In this document: positions 43,141 through 54,264 of the stretch, piece by piece
Numbering within the stretch: position 1 is the first letter of the stretch
Layout: each line of letters begins with the position of its first letter
DNA from: Schizochytrium sp. TIO01
Taxonomy: Eukaryota > Sar > Bigyra > Thraustochytrida > Thraustochytriidae
Reading direction: 5' to 3'
NCBI GenBank assembly: GCA_004764695.1
Contig: SMSO01000031.1
Coordinates: 5,947,261 to 6,011,260 of the forward strand
Length of the DNA stretch: 64,000 bases
The notes under the pieces: model-generated
What the model was told of the DNA's origin: nothing
The model's database searches: none
The model's input: only the letters and a program-made list of their open reading frames with translations
Made by a program: the position numbers and the translations under genes

Positions 43141-44177
43141 TCTCACTTCGCCCTTCTGTCTCTTTTAAGGTTTTATGGCGTGGCATTCGCATTTGTGCTG
43201 ACGTTAAGTTTTGTAGTGGAAAATGGGTAAACGTCCAACTATGCAATTAAAATAGGCAAACTTCTTGGGAGATTGTTGAATGTTAGTGATCTATTGCACT
43301 GGTTCCCACAAGTCATTTTATGAACTTAGTGTAACAGTATCTCGATGTCTACTTGCATGGAAGTCTTGCTCTTTTTGTGAACCCTTCTCGTTTTTTATAG
43401 CGCATGGCATCTCCCAAGGTACCTACATATCATTGAATGAATTCAAGTTTCTACGAAACATGCAGTTAAGTTATCTCTAAAATCGTAAGCGAAGTAGGTA
43501 GCTAGCTAGAAGTATTTACCCAACCAGTGATACTATTTTGCTCTTGGTGTGGTCTATAATCATCTAAATATCTAAGCAGGACACAATTCGTTTGGCTCTT
43601 AGGCACCTAGTGCGCGACACGTCCAGTCAGCTCCTTGAAGTCCCGAGTAGGTCTCTCTCTACCACGCGAGCCGACCTCAATGCCCTTGAAAGAGTGCCGC
43701 CAACACTGCTCACTCAGATTCGACCCAACCCAGTGCACTAGCTAGCTAGCTACCTACTAGCTCGAGCTAGAGACTATTGCAAATTGCATCCCTCGTGTGG
43801 CAGAGGATGAAAAGCAGGAAGGCCAGAAAGAAAAGAAAAGACGTTTGTTGTTCGCAAGCACCTGCCAAACTTACAGCTTGATAGTTGACTGATTTACACT
43901 AGACAAAGTGAAATTTATACAATAGCTAAATGCATTACAAGTGAAGTAAATTCAATACAAATACCACTATTCTAAAGTGGACGAACTTCAAGGTCCTCTT
44001 AGAAGTTACCTAAGAGCTATTAGTTTTTCTTGTTTTTTTTAAAAAGCACATATAATATAATTAACAAGAATGAATTATCGTGCTTGGCAATTCCGCGCAA
44101 CACGAGTGGCGCTCGTGAGCAAAACCTTGCGCACTGCTTGGTTTCTTGCAACGTAGAGAGCTACAACAGCCCGAACG

Positions 44178-45905
44178 ATGCAGACTCCTCTTCTCACAAG
44201 CGATAGTCTCGCTGATCACAGCAACTCCAACTCTACCAGTGGCAGCCAGCAGACGAGTCCTCACGGGGCTGTGCAGTCAACTTGCGAGAGCACTCAAGGA
44301 GACGAACAAGTGGTTCTTCGCGTTAGCAGAGGCCCTCACAACGACAGTGATGGACACTGCGATGGGGGGAGTGATGGGGGGAGCGAAATTAGCACTGGGG
44401 ATGTGCCCATGTCTATGAACGAGGCTTTGGAGGACATTGTTCATGCAGTCTGGCCACAGATCACAGTCATCTTCTGCAGACTACTCATCATGGCTACTGA
44501 CACTGCCGTCGTAGGCCGCATTGGTACAGACGAACTTGCTGCAGCAGGTTTTGCAAATATGATCATTCAACTCTCGGTGCAAACTATTTGGGCAGGATGT
44601 GGTGAAGGACTCATTGCACTTACAAGTCAGGCAATGGGCGCTGGGAACCGCTTCCTGGCAGGGGTGTGGCTAGAAATTGCTTGTGTTGTTGCTTTAATCT
44701 TTGCCATGCCTATTGGAGTTTGCTGGTGGTACACCGGTGAAATTTTGCGCATTGTCAAACTTCCGGGGAGCGAGACCACAAATGAGCGTGTTATTAATCT
44801 TGCAACACGATTTGGGCGCCTCTCACTTGTCTGGCTGCTTCCCGACGTACTGACTGGCTGCTTCTCGCAGTGGATCAATGGTCTTGACCGTGTTGCACCC
44901 ACTGTACCGGTGCACATTTTCTTTGTTATTTTTAACTTGTGCTCCAACATTGTTCTTGTTCATGGAATTGGCTCGTGGAATGGTCTTGGGTTTGATGGTT
45001 CGCCGCTTGCCACAGCCACGACTACCTTGGTTCGCTTCGTGGTCCTAGTCGTGTATATGCGCAACCACTTACCAAAGGGTGTATACTCCGGTTTCAGTCT
45101 GCAGCATTTTGAAAAGGATCGCATCCTTGCTTTTATGGGACAGTTTGGACCGAATGCTAGTACAGCTATTCTCGAGCAAGCTCAAATTGTCGTTCTCACA
45201 ATTTTCATTGCTGCCTTTGGTGAAAAGCAGCTTGCTGCTCACACCCTGATGGCAAACACGTTTGATCTCTTCACGGCGGCTCTGTATGGTATGACTGAAG
45301 GAGGTTCAATGAGTATCGGCCGGGAACTTGGCCGTGGCCACCCCAAGCGTGCCCTTGCTCTCTCCAAGTATTTGGTAATTGCAATGTCTGTCGTTGCCTT
45401 AGTTGTAACTACTCTCTTCATCGTATTTAGAAACCAAATCGGGGCTGTCTATAATTCAGATCCCGAGGTTATTGAGTATGCTGCTCAGCTCGCCATTGTG
45501 ACAGCTGCATCATACTTTCTTATCACACTTACTTTTGCATCATACGCAGTGCTTCAAGGTCAGGCCCGCCCCCTCGCCGCAGCTCTGGCTATGGTTGGTG
45601 GTGTTTGGGTCATCGGACTGCCAACGTCATATATGCTATGTTTCAAATGGCATGCAGGCTTTCTTGGCGCTTGGGAAGGCAGTAACATTGGTTACTTTTT
45701 CATGACCATCATTATGATTTTTGCGGTGTACCATTCAGACTGGGATAAGATTGCCGAGGAGGCTCGCGAGCGTGCAGAGGTTGAGTCTCTCGAATATCAG
45801 CAGGCCTGTACCGGTGACGACTACGAGGAAGCCGGAGAGAGCAGCGAAGATGTATTAAATGCTGAGGGCCGCCTCTCGCAGCAGACAACCCCTCTTCTCG
45901 ATTAA
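44178..45905 (+). CDS. MATE-family (multidrug and toxic compound extrusion) transporter
   Basis: 575 residues. MATE proteins export organic cations, metabolites or xenobiotics in exchange for H+ or Na+. A hydrophilic N-terminal tail (1-80, Ser/Asp/Gly-rich) precedes about twelve membrane helices in two MatE halves. Family hallmarks are a TDTAVVGRIGTDELAAAGFA segment at about 107-126 (the 'D...vGrlG..eLAA..la' pattern), a TSQAMGAG turn (helix 2-3 loop), an NGLDR segment in the first half, and in the second half EKQLAAHTLMANTF and SMSIGRELGRG. The C-terminal tail (about 510-575) is acidic. The ATG at 44178 is the first in frame. Relatives in fungi, plants and animals sit in the plasma membrane, vacuole or contractile vacuole; location here is unknown. 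One exon. The family is firm, the substrate unknown. Confidence 0.92.
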   Translation: MQTPLLTSDSLADHSNSNSTSGSQQTSPHGAVQSTCESTQGDEQVVLRVSRGPHNDSDGHCDGGSDGGSEISTGDVPMSMNEALEDIVHAVWPQITVIFCRLLIMATDTAVVGRIGTDELAAAGFANMIIQLSVQTIWAGCGEGLIALTSQAMGAGNRFLAGVWLEIACVVALIFAMPIGVCWWYTGEILRIVKLPGSETTNERVINLATRFGRLSLVWLLPDVLTGCFSQWINGLDRVAPTVPVHIFFVIFNLCSNIVLVHGIGSWNGLGFDGSPLATATTTLVRFVVLVVYMRNHLPKGVYSGFSLQHFEKDRILAFMGQFGPNASTAILEQAQIVVLTIFIAAFGEKQLAAHTLMANTFDLFTAALYGMTEGGSMSIGRELGRGHPKRALALSKYLVIAMSVVALVVTTLFIVFRNQIGAVYNSDPEVIEYAAQLAIVTAASYFLITLTFASYAVLQGQARPLAAALAMVGGVWVIGLPTSYMLCFKWHAGFLGAWEGSNIGYFFMTIIMIFAVYHSDWDKIAEEARERAEVESLEYQQACTGDDYEEAGESSEDVLNAEGRLSQQTTPLLD

Positions 45906-48900
45906 GCGTCTTACAATTGATAACTATAAGCACGTCCGAACCTACATTGTTTGAGTATTAGCTACCCCATGGAGTCTAGTACACAATTTAAAATGACAGT
46001 AGAAGTATTCGTGGCACGTCGCGGAGTATAGTGCTGAGCGTAGCGGGGCCAGTCTTCAGCTTTACCCCCATAGTTGTATTCAATTTCCTATACAGATATA
46101 CACTTCATCTTGGTGGCTACTATAGTTCTACAATACATACTAATAATTCTGCTTTATTACATGAATGTTGGGGCGAACTCTTACTTTACACCTTCTGTAG
46201 CATTGCAGAATCTATCCTACATCTCGAATGTACATTCTGCGTAAATACCGGTTTATCTGCGAGTGAAATACAAGACTTCAATCGATCAAATATTGCAGGA
46301 AAGGTTATACACTGGGGTTCTTCATTGGAATGCTCATCTGAAGACAAACTTTATTCATATGGTACACAACAACCAAAGATAAGTTGCAGGGAATATTCAA
46401 CGATTCTGTGTTTACATTGGCTGGTCTTCTATGGAATTTCACGTCGTTGCCTCTCGTTTCTTTTTTGTGTCTTGAACACCTTTTAACAATTTTTCAATTC
46501 AATAATAGTGGGTTATGTCTCAATTTCTTTCTGACTTTGGTTTTAGAAAATAGAAAATAAAAAATAAGCATCTCTGTCATACTGCATGTTTTATTATTGA
46601 GAGGAAGTTGATTGCATTGACTCAAAAGCTACTCCTCCATTATTCTGGGCTTTAAAAAACAAATTGATGGATTAAACATAACAAGATACTCGCTATATCG
46701 TGGGGAAAAACCATCTCAGGCTCAGCAACCCAATTATCTCCAAATCCATTATTGTAACGTGAATCTCCGCACATTTAATCTGATACTCGTGTGTTTTATT
46801 TTAAAAATACATTCTACGTGAATATGAAAATGGTTTCAAGGAAATTGATTGTTTCATTATCACAACACCTGTGCGAACAGATTACATTTGAGCGTACTAC
46901 CCTTGACTCTGTTTCCTCCTTTGCCAAACGTTGTGTTATATTGACATGATTTGGATACTCAATCTGGAAATGTCAGAGCGAATACCATCAAAGTAACTCA
47001 GTTATGCCTATCCTCATAAAACAGAGCTCCGCTTGCTTCATAGAAAGAAAAAATTCTGAATCTGGAGCGAGATGCTTCTCTCTCATCCAATCTCTTAAGC
47101 TTCATTTTCACATTTGTAATGGCCATGTGAGTTATAACATAGCTCAATATATTGCCTTGAGATTATTTATAGGCATTTCCCCTGATGATCCCGTTTGCTG
47201 CTGTGGCTTCTCGCTGCCCCAACAGGACAGATCCCATGAAAGATCTTTCCTCTTGCGTTGAACAGCCAAGAGAGTTCCAAGTATCAAAAGATGGAGGGAT
47301 TTGTAAGCGGGGTAATGGTGCTCATCTATCCTTTGTCTTGATGCGAAATTGTTTGCCAAGTCTCAGGTGATAGCGATGAAAACCATGGGACGCTCTCTCT
47401 TTGTTAATTTCCATTAAGTTGATAAATTGAGAATCGTTATGGCAGAATAGTTCAGGAAGTAGGTGCATCCAGTACCTATTATTAGGGTCAGAGTGCTACG
47501 AACTTCGGAATGGAAATGAAGAAAGAGGTAAAAGAAATTTGTTTATAAAATAAGATTTGCCACTGCTAATCTTCTACATACATAGTAAACCCTTATCAAT
47601 TACTAGCAATGTCTCTTTCCTAGTGTTAGTTATGATAGAGTATTTACATAGGGCTAGTTAGCTTACAACAGTAATAGGTACTGATACGGTTAATAGTTAG
47701 AGTACTCCTACTGCCGGTATTAATGATAGTTACATAATGCTTCTAATGAGCAGAGTCCTGTTATTTACTATTTTAGAACTAATACAAAAAGTAACATATG
47801 CAGGACAACGTGCAGAGAGCCTTATATGTTTTATGTAGGAGTGCTTTAGGATATGAAGTTTGCTGAGCCTTATGCCATCATATGCAACGCTCTAGGTCAT
47901 GTTATTCTAGTAGTTATAATCTGTATTTTGAGGAGCCCTCTACTAATCTCACTGCAGGCGAGGTCACTACACCAACAAACAGCAATCCACTGCACTCCAC
48001 GTGTACGTTTCGTCGTAGCGGGAGAAGCGCAGGGCAGGCGGTGTGGCTGGTGCCTTCCGTCGCCTGTGCCGCCCCGCTCTGCCTCCGCTTCTTCATTTGG
48101 ATCGTGGTACTTTTGTTAGAGGTCCATTCATCGTGGCGGCCATGGACGGCCGTCAGTCTCTCGCTTCTCTTGCGGACGCTTTCCCTCTGTCTATCTATCT
48201 AATGTTTGAAGTTGCCCTTCGTTGTAGTTAATTTTCTGCCTCAAGACGGCTTTGTCTCCCCTCCTGATTATCCTCCGTACCTTCCCAGGAGACCTCCGCG
48301 GCCTCTCTGCGTCTTCAGCGTCGTCCTCGGTTCACTGCTGATGCTGCGCTACCTTCGTTCGTCCTTCTTTTTTCTTTCCTTCTTTCTTTCTTATTTTCTC
48401 TCTCTGGGTTAGTTAGTTAGTTGCTCATATATATATATATATGTATAATATGAAGGCGTACTAAGCAATTATTGCCTAATTTTACTAACCGGAATGAGTG
48501 GAAAGAAAGATATGTGGATGCTCATGGATAGAAGGATGTGAAGAAATGAATAAGGAATAGGAGAATAGTGGGCAAGCAGGCGAAGCACATACTGTCCGTG
48601 CTTTCATTCGTATAATCGATTGAAGACCCTCCATATTAGTGGAATAAATAGGATTAGATTGCTCGTTGCATGGAGCCGGGCAGGAGGATGAGTACATTAG
48701 ATAGGAGATAGCCGAACATAGGTCACCTGCACCCCAAGAAATAGTTTGGTACAGGAGAGGGAAGATATGTCGAGAATGAGCGGATCCAATGTGAAATGCG
48801 AGAGTTTAATTTACAGAGAACTAACACAAATCCATGTGAAATTGAATAAAATGAAAAACTGGAATGAAATTTCCACAGAATTTTTCGTGTTAAATACAGC

Positions 48901-48917
48901 AAATCCCACTAGCAACC
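45906..48917. other. Intergenic, no gene seen; GC-rich patch near 48.0-48.35 kb
   Basis: A 151-codon frame at 46031-46486 just downstream of the MATE gene contains no ATG and no domain; it is probably chance within the 3' flank. About 48000-48350 is GC-rich relative to its surroundings, with several short open phases. The last 100 bases should hold the promoter of the small intron-bearing gene. There are short AT and GTTA repeats near 48410-48440. Confidence 0.5.
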
Positions 48918-49246
48918 ATGTCCTCCTTCCGCCAGGCTTTGATCACCGGCTCTGCCACCATCCTCGGCCTCACCACCCTCACCACCGTCATCCTCCGCGC
49001 TGGTGGCGAGACCCCGAAGGCCTCCTCTGCTGAGTGGCGCGCTGCCTCTGCTGAGTACATGCGCTTCCAGCAGATGAACCCGATTGGTCTGTAAGTTTTT
49101 GTTATTGTCTGTTTCTACTGATACCAAATGTGTCTTTAAATGTGATCACCTGTCAACTGTTAAACTAACCTGCTATCATCCAATTCAATTTCAATAGCGG
49201 CGGCCGCAAGCCCTACTCCCCCGAGTACCTCGAGAAGGAGAACTAA
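48918..49246 (+). CDS. Small single-pass membrane protein, one intron (possible respiratory-complex accessory subunit)
   Basis: Exon 1 is 48918-49090 and exon 2 is 49198-49246. The 107-bp intron has a GTAAGT donor, an AACTAAC branch-point-like sequence at about 49163 and a TTTCAATAG acceptor. Joining the exons completes a Leu codon and gives 73 residues ending in TAA. The first 28 residues are a short basic/Ser start plus one hydrophobic helix (LITGSATILGLTTLTTVIL). The rest is polar and helical (SAEWRAASAEYMRF), then NPIGLGG and a basic, Glu-rich end. Nearly all codons end in C or G, unlike the surrounding DNA, which suggests strong expression. Size, topology and codon bias fit a nuclear-encoded accessory subunit of a mitochondrial complex, but I do not recognise the family. 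The gene is well supported; its function is a guess. Confidence 0.75.
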
Positions 49247-51288
49247 TTTGATAACTTTTTGTGATCACGTTCTTTGTCATTCTTTCTCTTTTCTTTTTTA
49301 TTTTATCCTCTACTCTACATCTCTTGCAACAGAATATCATTCTTGTCCTCGTTCAGTTGATCCTTGCTTTTGTTCATATTCAGCTGACCATCATTATTTC
49401 GTGCATTCACCTGTTATCACAAGCGATAAGTACAATATGTGTCAAGCTGGACTACACATGGGACATGACATTATTTTATGCAGATGTAAGGATCCTTAGT
49501 TTCTCCTTATCCTCAAATAAATATAAATAGTCCCACACAACGCCACACCTGTACCTATATATTACATTAATGATCATGCTTTTTAGATAGGCAATACAGA
49601 GATGCAAACAGTCTGTACAAAGTTTTAGGCCTCGATTCTTCAACTTTTGCAGATTTCGGATTTATAAGTGTTCAGATTTAAAGTGTGTCGTGTTCAATCA
49701 TTTTTCCAAACACAATATTCATTGCAAACTCTGTTGAGTTTCTTCAGGAAAAGAATAAAAGAGAAGTTCTACGATTATTCTCTTCCGTTATACATTCTTG
49801 TGTTTCCTAAGAGTGGTATTCACAAACAAAGTCGTAAAGATATGTTGACATCCTGTTGCTAAGTTTGCCGACCTCTCAGCTTTATTGATGCTGTGCTGTG
49901 AATGCATTACATTGCGAAGTTGGTTGAGCTACAAGAAACATTTGCCTTTATTTCTTTCTGTTTTCCCCTTGAGACAAAGGATTCTTATATACCCCGCTGG
50001 TCAAAAGAGTTAAGGCAGGTGTGACAGCATAACTAGGCCGAACTTCAATCCGTGACACCAATATCAGTTTATGTTTTGGGTTTGTACGACGGAGTGACAG
50101 GTTTAATTCCCATCAGTATCCAGACAGTGTCTTCAAAGTTGAACCAAATCTTGAACTTGAGTCAACCTTCCTCTTCCTAAGCCCAGGTTTTGTTGGGTAC
50201 CTTGAGGATGCCGTTGCGTTTTTGTTTGGGTGCTGTGTGACCATTACTCTTTGAGCCCGCTGATCTTTGGGGCTCTTGGTAAATGCGCTTCCATACGCAT
50301 TCCCATTTGCTCTCATGACGCTCCAATTTCCTTCTCAACAGTCAGTCATCAGTCAGTCCTTATTAGTAGGTCTGTCAGTCGATCAGTCGGTCCCGAAGCT
50401 AATCGAACTTGAGAACTTTGTAAGCTATTATCGCGTTGACATTCCGAAAGGTCAGATCGATTGCGGGTATCTTTCGCATCTAGATCAGCAGGCATTAATT
50501 TGAACGAGTAGGTATCTATGAACTGCCTTGAAGCTCAAATTTCCTTAGTTCTGTAGGGCTCTGACTGTATAAAACTATTCAGTCTCTGCTTGATTTGACG
50601 TGGCTTCTCTCCCTCATGACACTTCAACGGGAGCTCTTTGGTACGATGGCTTTAGATATACCAGTTTCTTGAACGGTCGAGAGGTTGTTAAATGCATAAT
50701 TCTACACCTCGCTCAGACCATAACAAATCTGGGAAAAATTATTGTTACAACCGGATCGATGAAGAATAACTCCATACAAGAAGGCTGAAGTCTAAGTCGG
50801 AACCTAGGGAGTCAGCCTACTACAAATAGAAGTGCTGCACCTGATTTCTGTGCTGCTTCGACTTTTGGTGCAGCCGTCCGATCCTTTCTGATAAAAGAAA
50901 AACTTCCAAACCCACCTCATTTAGTTAAAATAATTAAATAATAAACAATCATTAATAATAAAATAAACTTCGTATGGCGGATGGACCCATATTTCTGTGG
51001 CTAATTAGAAGAGCCGAGAAGAAACGCCACGTTTTGTAGCAGAAGGAGTAAACAAGCGAGTTGCTGAATTCCCACGACAGTTGCCGAAGACATCAAACTG
51101 TCATTGCTCTTGGGTAGTGCCTAATTAAATACAATCATTTATACACCCTTCTCACAGAGCTATTTCCTATCTTCATTTTCTTTTTTCATTTTGGGTAGTA
51201 CCCTATACAATATAATTATTAATTATAATGTTGCATTAGGCCTATATTTCATTTTTTTTCTCTTAAATTAATTAGTATTTAAGAAAAT

Positions 51289-51326
<38 letters not shown>

Positions 51327-52341
51327 CTAGGGCAGTTTTCAACAAAAATGAAATGAATTGGCGTGCAACCTATCTTTCTATCCTGTCACCATGCATTCTC
51401 ACGAGCAGTACATAACATCTCTCGCCACTGCTCCTGATCAAACTAGTTTTACGTCTCAGACAACCTCAAGAATGGTCATTGGACTCCTCTCCTGCAGTCA
51501 AATTTGTGTTACCCCAAAGCGGAGATTGGTAGTATGGGTGGGAAAGATCTGCAAGGATATTATGTTGAGCATTCCTTTTTTTAAACGTTGATCACCTTCT
51601 CTTTTGTGCATTACAGAATATGAATATTTCCCCAGGATACTACTACCTACCCGTCTAGTGCCTGCTTAGTAGCAGTAGTTTGTGCGAGGGAAACTGACCC
51701 GACAAGGATTCTTTAGGTATTACTTAGAGATATCCATAGCAACTGTGAGGGAGGACTGTCGTTTTGATCAGTCACGAAACCAGATCCCAAATCCACACTT
51801 GGTGCCAAACCAGCAAAGCCTGTCCGTCAAAGCAGCCTCGAGAGCGCCTGGATAGAGACTTAAGCCTAGGCAACCTCACCCGAGGCAATCGCCTTGGACG
51901 ATTTCCACAGGTGTCCAAGTAGGGCCCGTTGTTGGTCATCACAGTAAACACATACAATTCGGGGTTCGCGGAGAAGGGACTTGGAGGTATATTTTTCGCG
52001 GAAGCTTCATTAGATATCGCCGTCATCAGCCGAGACTACTACCGCTGGTATTTGTCACGAAAGCTTATTACCTGACTGACCATTCTAAATAAAATCGAAG
52101 CTGAGCACTCGTACGTTCTTGTGGAAAAGTACGCGTTGTTGGCAGTTTGGCAGAAACGATCGCGCGATCTGATTAGGCCATCAACCTTGGCCTGTAACTA
52201 GTTACATTCTGTCGCGTCAGAAAGCAAATCAAAGTTAACAATTCGCATCGAGCCCAAAGCCGAGGAGGGCTGGTACTACAAATAAACGTGAATCCAAATT
52301 CGAAAGCAATTGCAAAACGAGAAAGCATCCTTGCAGCAATA
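49247..52341. other. Intergenic, no gene seen
   Basis: This is AT-rich with a (TA)15 tract at 51294-51323. Minus-strand sequence at 51770-52030 carries short open pieces in different phases interrupted by stops; it might be a decayed gene fragment but has no recognisable domain. The last 100-200 bases should hold the promoter of the acyl-CoA synthetase gene. Confidence 0.55.
51294..51323. repeat. (TA)15 dinucleotide repeat
   Basis: Fifteen uninterrupted TA copies. Confidence 0.93.
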
Positions 52342-54264
52342 ATGGTTCTCTACCAAGGTCTTGGTTCGAAAGCGAATATGCTATCCAATATAAGAGGCCT
52401 TAGGCCCACTTTGGCTTTACGACGCTTCAAAGGAACTGTCGCTCAAGCTGCCCAGACTTCGTTCTCGTCCTCATCTAGCTGCCAAACTCAGGGTAGCTTT
52501 CCCAATGACCTTGGTACTACCTACCTCATTGGTGATCAAACTCGCGCTCATGCAAAGGGACAAACGGAACCACCTCTTCTAGAGCGTACAGTTGATCAAC
52601 ATTTCCGGGCAGCGGTTGAATCTCGTGGGGATGCCCAAGCTGCTGTGGTTTGTGATGGAGCAGATCATGTTGACGTTCGCCACTCCTATAACTCTTTGAA
52701 TGCCAAAGTAGACGATCTTGCGCGGGGTCTTTTGCGTCTTGGCGTGAAACGTGGAGACCGCGTGGGTGTGTGGATGCCTAACAACGAGGCGTGGCTTCTT
52801 ACGCAGTTAGCTACTGCACGAATCGGTGCTATTTTGGTTTGTATCAATCCGAATTACAGGCTGCGAGAGCTCGTCCACGCGCTAAACCTCGTTGAGCTTA
52901 GCGTGCTCATTATGAACCCGCATGTTTCTCACTCCAACTACATCGAAATGATCCATGAACTCATTCCAGATCTAGCTCAGCGCTCTCAGTCCAATTGCAG
53001 GGAGCCTATCGCAAGTAAAACTGTGCCCTGTTTAAAGCACATCGTGCTTGCTGAGGCAGATGGGAGCCAGGGCGAGAAGACTTTCATTCAGTTTGAAGAT
53101 CTTTTGGAGAAGGACGGAGCTGCCCCTGCACCAACTGGTCAGGGCTCACTTCAGCCAGACGATCCCATCAACATTCAGTTCACGAGTGGCACAACAGGTG
53201 CACCGAAAGGTGCTCTCCTGTCAAGCCGCAACATTGTTAACAATGGTAATTTTGTTGGGGCCTGCTTGCGCCTGACACCGCAAGATATTATCAATGTGCC
53301 GGTCCCTCTGTACCATTGTTTTGGTATGGTTATGGGTAACCTGGCAAGTATTTCTCACGGATCTTCGGTGGTTTATCCTGCACGTGTGTTCTCCCCTGAA
53401 AAGACCTTGGCAGTTGCAGAATCTGAAAAATGCACTGCGCTCTACGGTGTACCGACTATGTTTGCAGCAATGCTTGCTCGCCAAAGTGTAGCAAAACACG
53501 ATATCTCCAACCTCCGTACAGGAATTATGGCGGGTAGCAACTGTCCTCGCGAGATGATGCGACGCGTGGTAGCTGAGTTGAATCTTACCGATGTTTGCAT
53601 TGGCTACGGCCAAACCGAGTCCTCCCCAGTAAGCTTCATGTCTCGTATTGTTGACGACGAAAAGCATCGCTGTGAGACTGTTGGCCGCGTTACTCCACAT
53701 GTTGAAGCGAAAGTCATCAACGAAGATGGAGAAGTGGTTGAGCTCGGTGTTCCTGGTGAGCTTTATGTTCGTGGATATCACATTTTTAAGGGTTATTACA
53801 ATTCTCCGGAACAAACTCAAGCTGCTTTGACAGACGATGGTTGGCTTCGCACGGGTGACCTCTGCGATCTTGACAAGAATGGTTACCTTCGTGTTGATGG
53901 TCGTTTGAAAGACGTTATTATCCGTGGCGGTGAGAATATTGCCCCTCGAGAGTGTGAAGAGCTCATCCAGGAGATGCCTGGCGTTTCAACCGTAGCTGTT
54001 GTTGGTGTTCCAGATGAGTTGTTCGGGGAGCAGGTTTGTGCTGTGATTATCCCTGACTCAACCGTAGACGCCGCAAAAGATCTATCCGTAGAGTCTGTAC
54101 GATCCTTTGTCAAAGCAAACTTGTCACACCAAAAAGTTCCCAAATACGTACTCTTTCGGGAATCTCTTCAAGAGTTTATGACTGTTACTGGTAAATTGCG
54201 CAAATTCCAGCTTCGCGATTGGGCTGCACAAGAGACCAAGGAGCAAGATAATAAGTCGAAGTAA
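52342..54264 (+). CDS. Acyl-CoA synthetase, ACSF2-like, probably mitochondrial
   Basis: 640 residues, ANL (AMP-binding) superfamily. It activates a fatty or other carboxylic acid with ATP to an acyl-adenylate and transfers it to CoA. Motifs: P-loop-like FTSGTTGAPKG at 280-290; GYGQTES at 421-427, adenine and phosphate binding; WLRTGD at 501-506; hinge region GRLKDVIIRGGENI at 520-533; TGK at 616-618, whose Lys-618 is the expected catalytic lysine. All key residues are present. Overall layout and length match ACSF2 (medium-chain) and bacterial FadD-like enzymes. I start at the ATG at 52342; upstream the frame is open only with non-ATG codons. From there the first 40 residues are basic, Ser/Ala-rich and free of acidic residues (RRF near 27-29), a good mitochondrial targeting peptide. 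The C-terminus (NKSK) is not a peroxisomal SKL signal. Chain-length preference is unknown. Confidence 0.92.
   Translation: MVLYQGLGSKANMLSNIRGLRPTLALRRFKGTVAQAAQTSFSSSSSCQTQGSFPNDLGTTYLIGDQTRAHAKGQTEPPLLERTVDQHFRAAVESRGDAQAAVVCDGADHVDVRHSYNSLNAKVDDLARGLLRLGVKRGDRVGVWMPNNEAWLLTQLATARIGAILVCINPNYRLRELVHALNLVELSVLIMNPHVSHSNYIEMIHELIPDLAQRSQSNCREPIASKTVPCLKHIVLAEADGSQGEKTFIQFEDLLEKDGAAPAPTGQGSLQPDDPINIQFTSGTTGAPKGALLSSRNIVNNGNFVGACLRLTPQDIINVPVPLYHCFGMVMGNLASISHGSSVVYPARVFSPEKTLAVAESEKCTALYGVPTMFAAMLARQSVAKHDISNLRTGIMAGSNCPREMMRRVVAELNLTDVCIGYGQTESSPVSFMSRIVDDEKHRCETVGRVTPHVEAKVINEDGEVVELGVPGELYVRGYHIFKGYYNSPEQTQAALTDDGWLRTGDLCDLDKNGYLRVDGRLKDVIIRGGENIAPRECEELIQEMPGVSTVAVVGVPDELFGEQVCAVIIPDSTVDAAKDLSVESVRSFVKANLSHQKVPKYVLFRESLQEFMTVTGKLRKFQLRDWAAQETKEQDNKSK

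Larger units (their letters stand above)
35535..44177. other. Gene-poor, microsatellite-dense stretch of 8.6 kb
   Basis: It separates two divergently transcribed genes, so both promoters lie here. It holds more than a dozen distinct simple repeats, listed separately. GC-rich patches occur at 36480-36620 and 37000-37420. Several frames of 60-125 codons in the patches (36032, 37039, 37046 minus) overlap in different phases and show no domain. A 49-bp exact tandem duplication lies at 43043-43140. Confidence 0.5.

Noticed and set aside
46031-46486. 151-codon plus-strand frame after the MATE gene
   Set aside because: It has no ATG, no domain and no codon bias; most likely the 3' flank.
51772-52026. 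Minus-strand frame with pieces such as FTVMTNNGP and FGTKCGFGIWFRD in different phases
   Set aside because: Joining the pieces would need a frameshift and reading through a TGA or a 32-base intron; too short and unrecognised to call.
53221-53820. 199-codon minus-strand frame
   Set aside because: It is antisense to the acyl-CoA synthetase core motifs and has no domain of its own.
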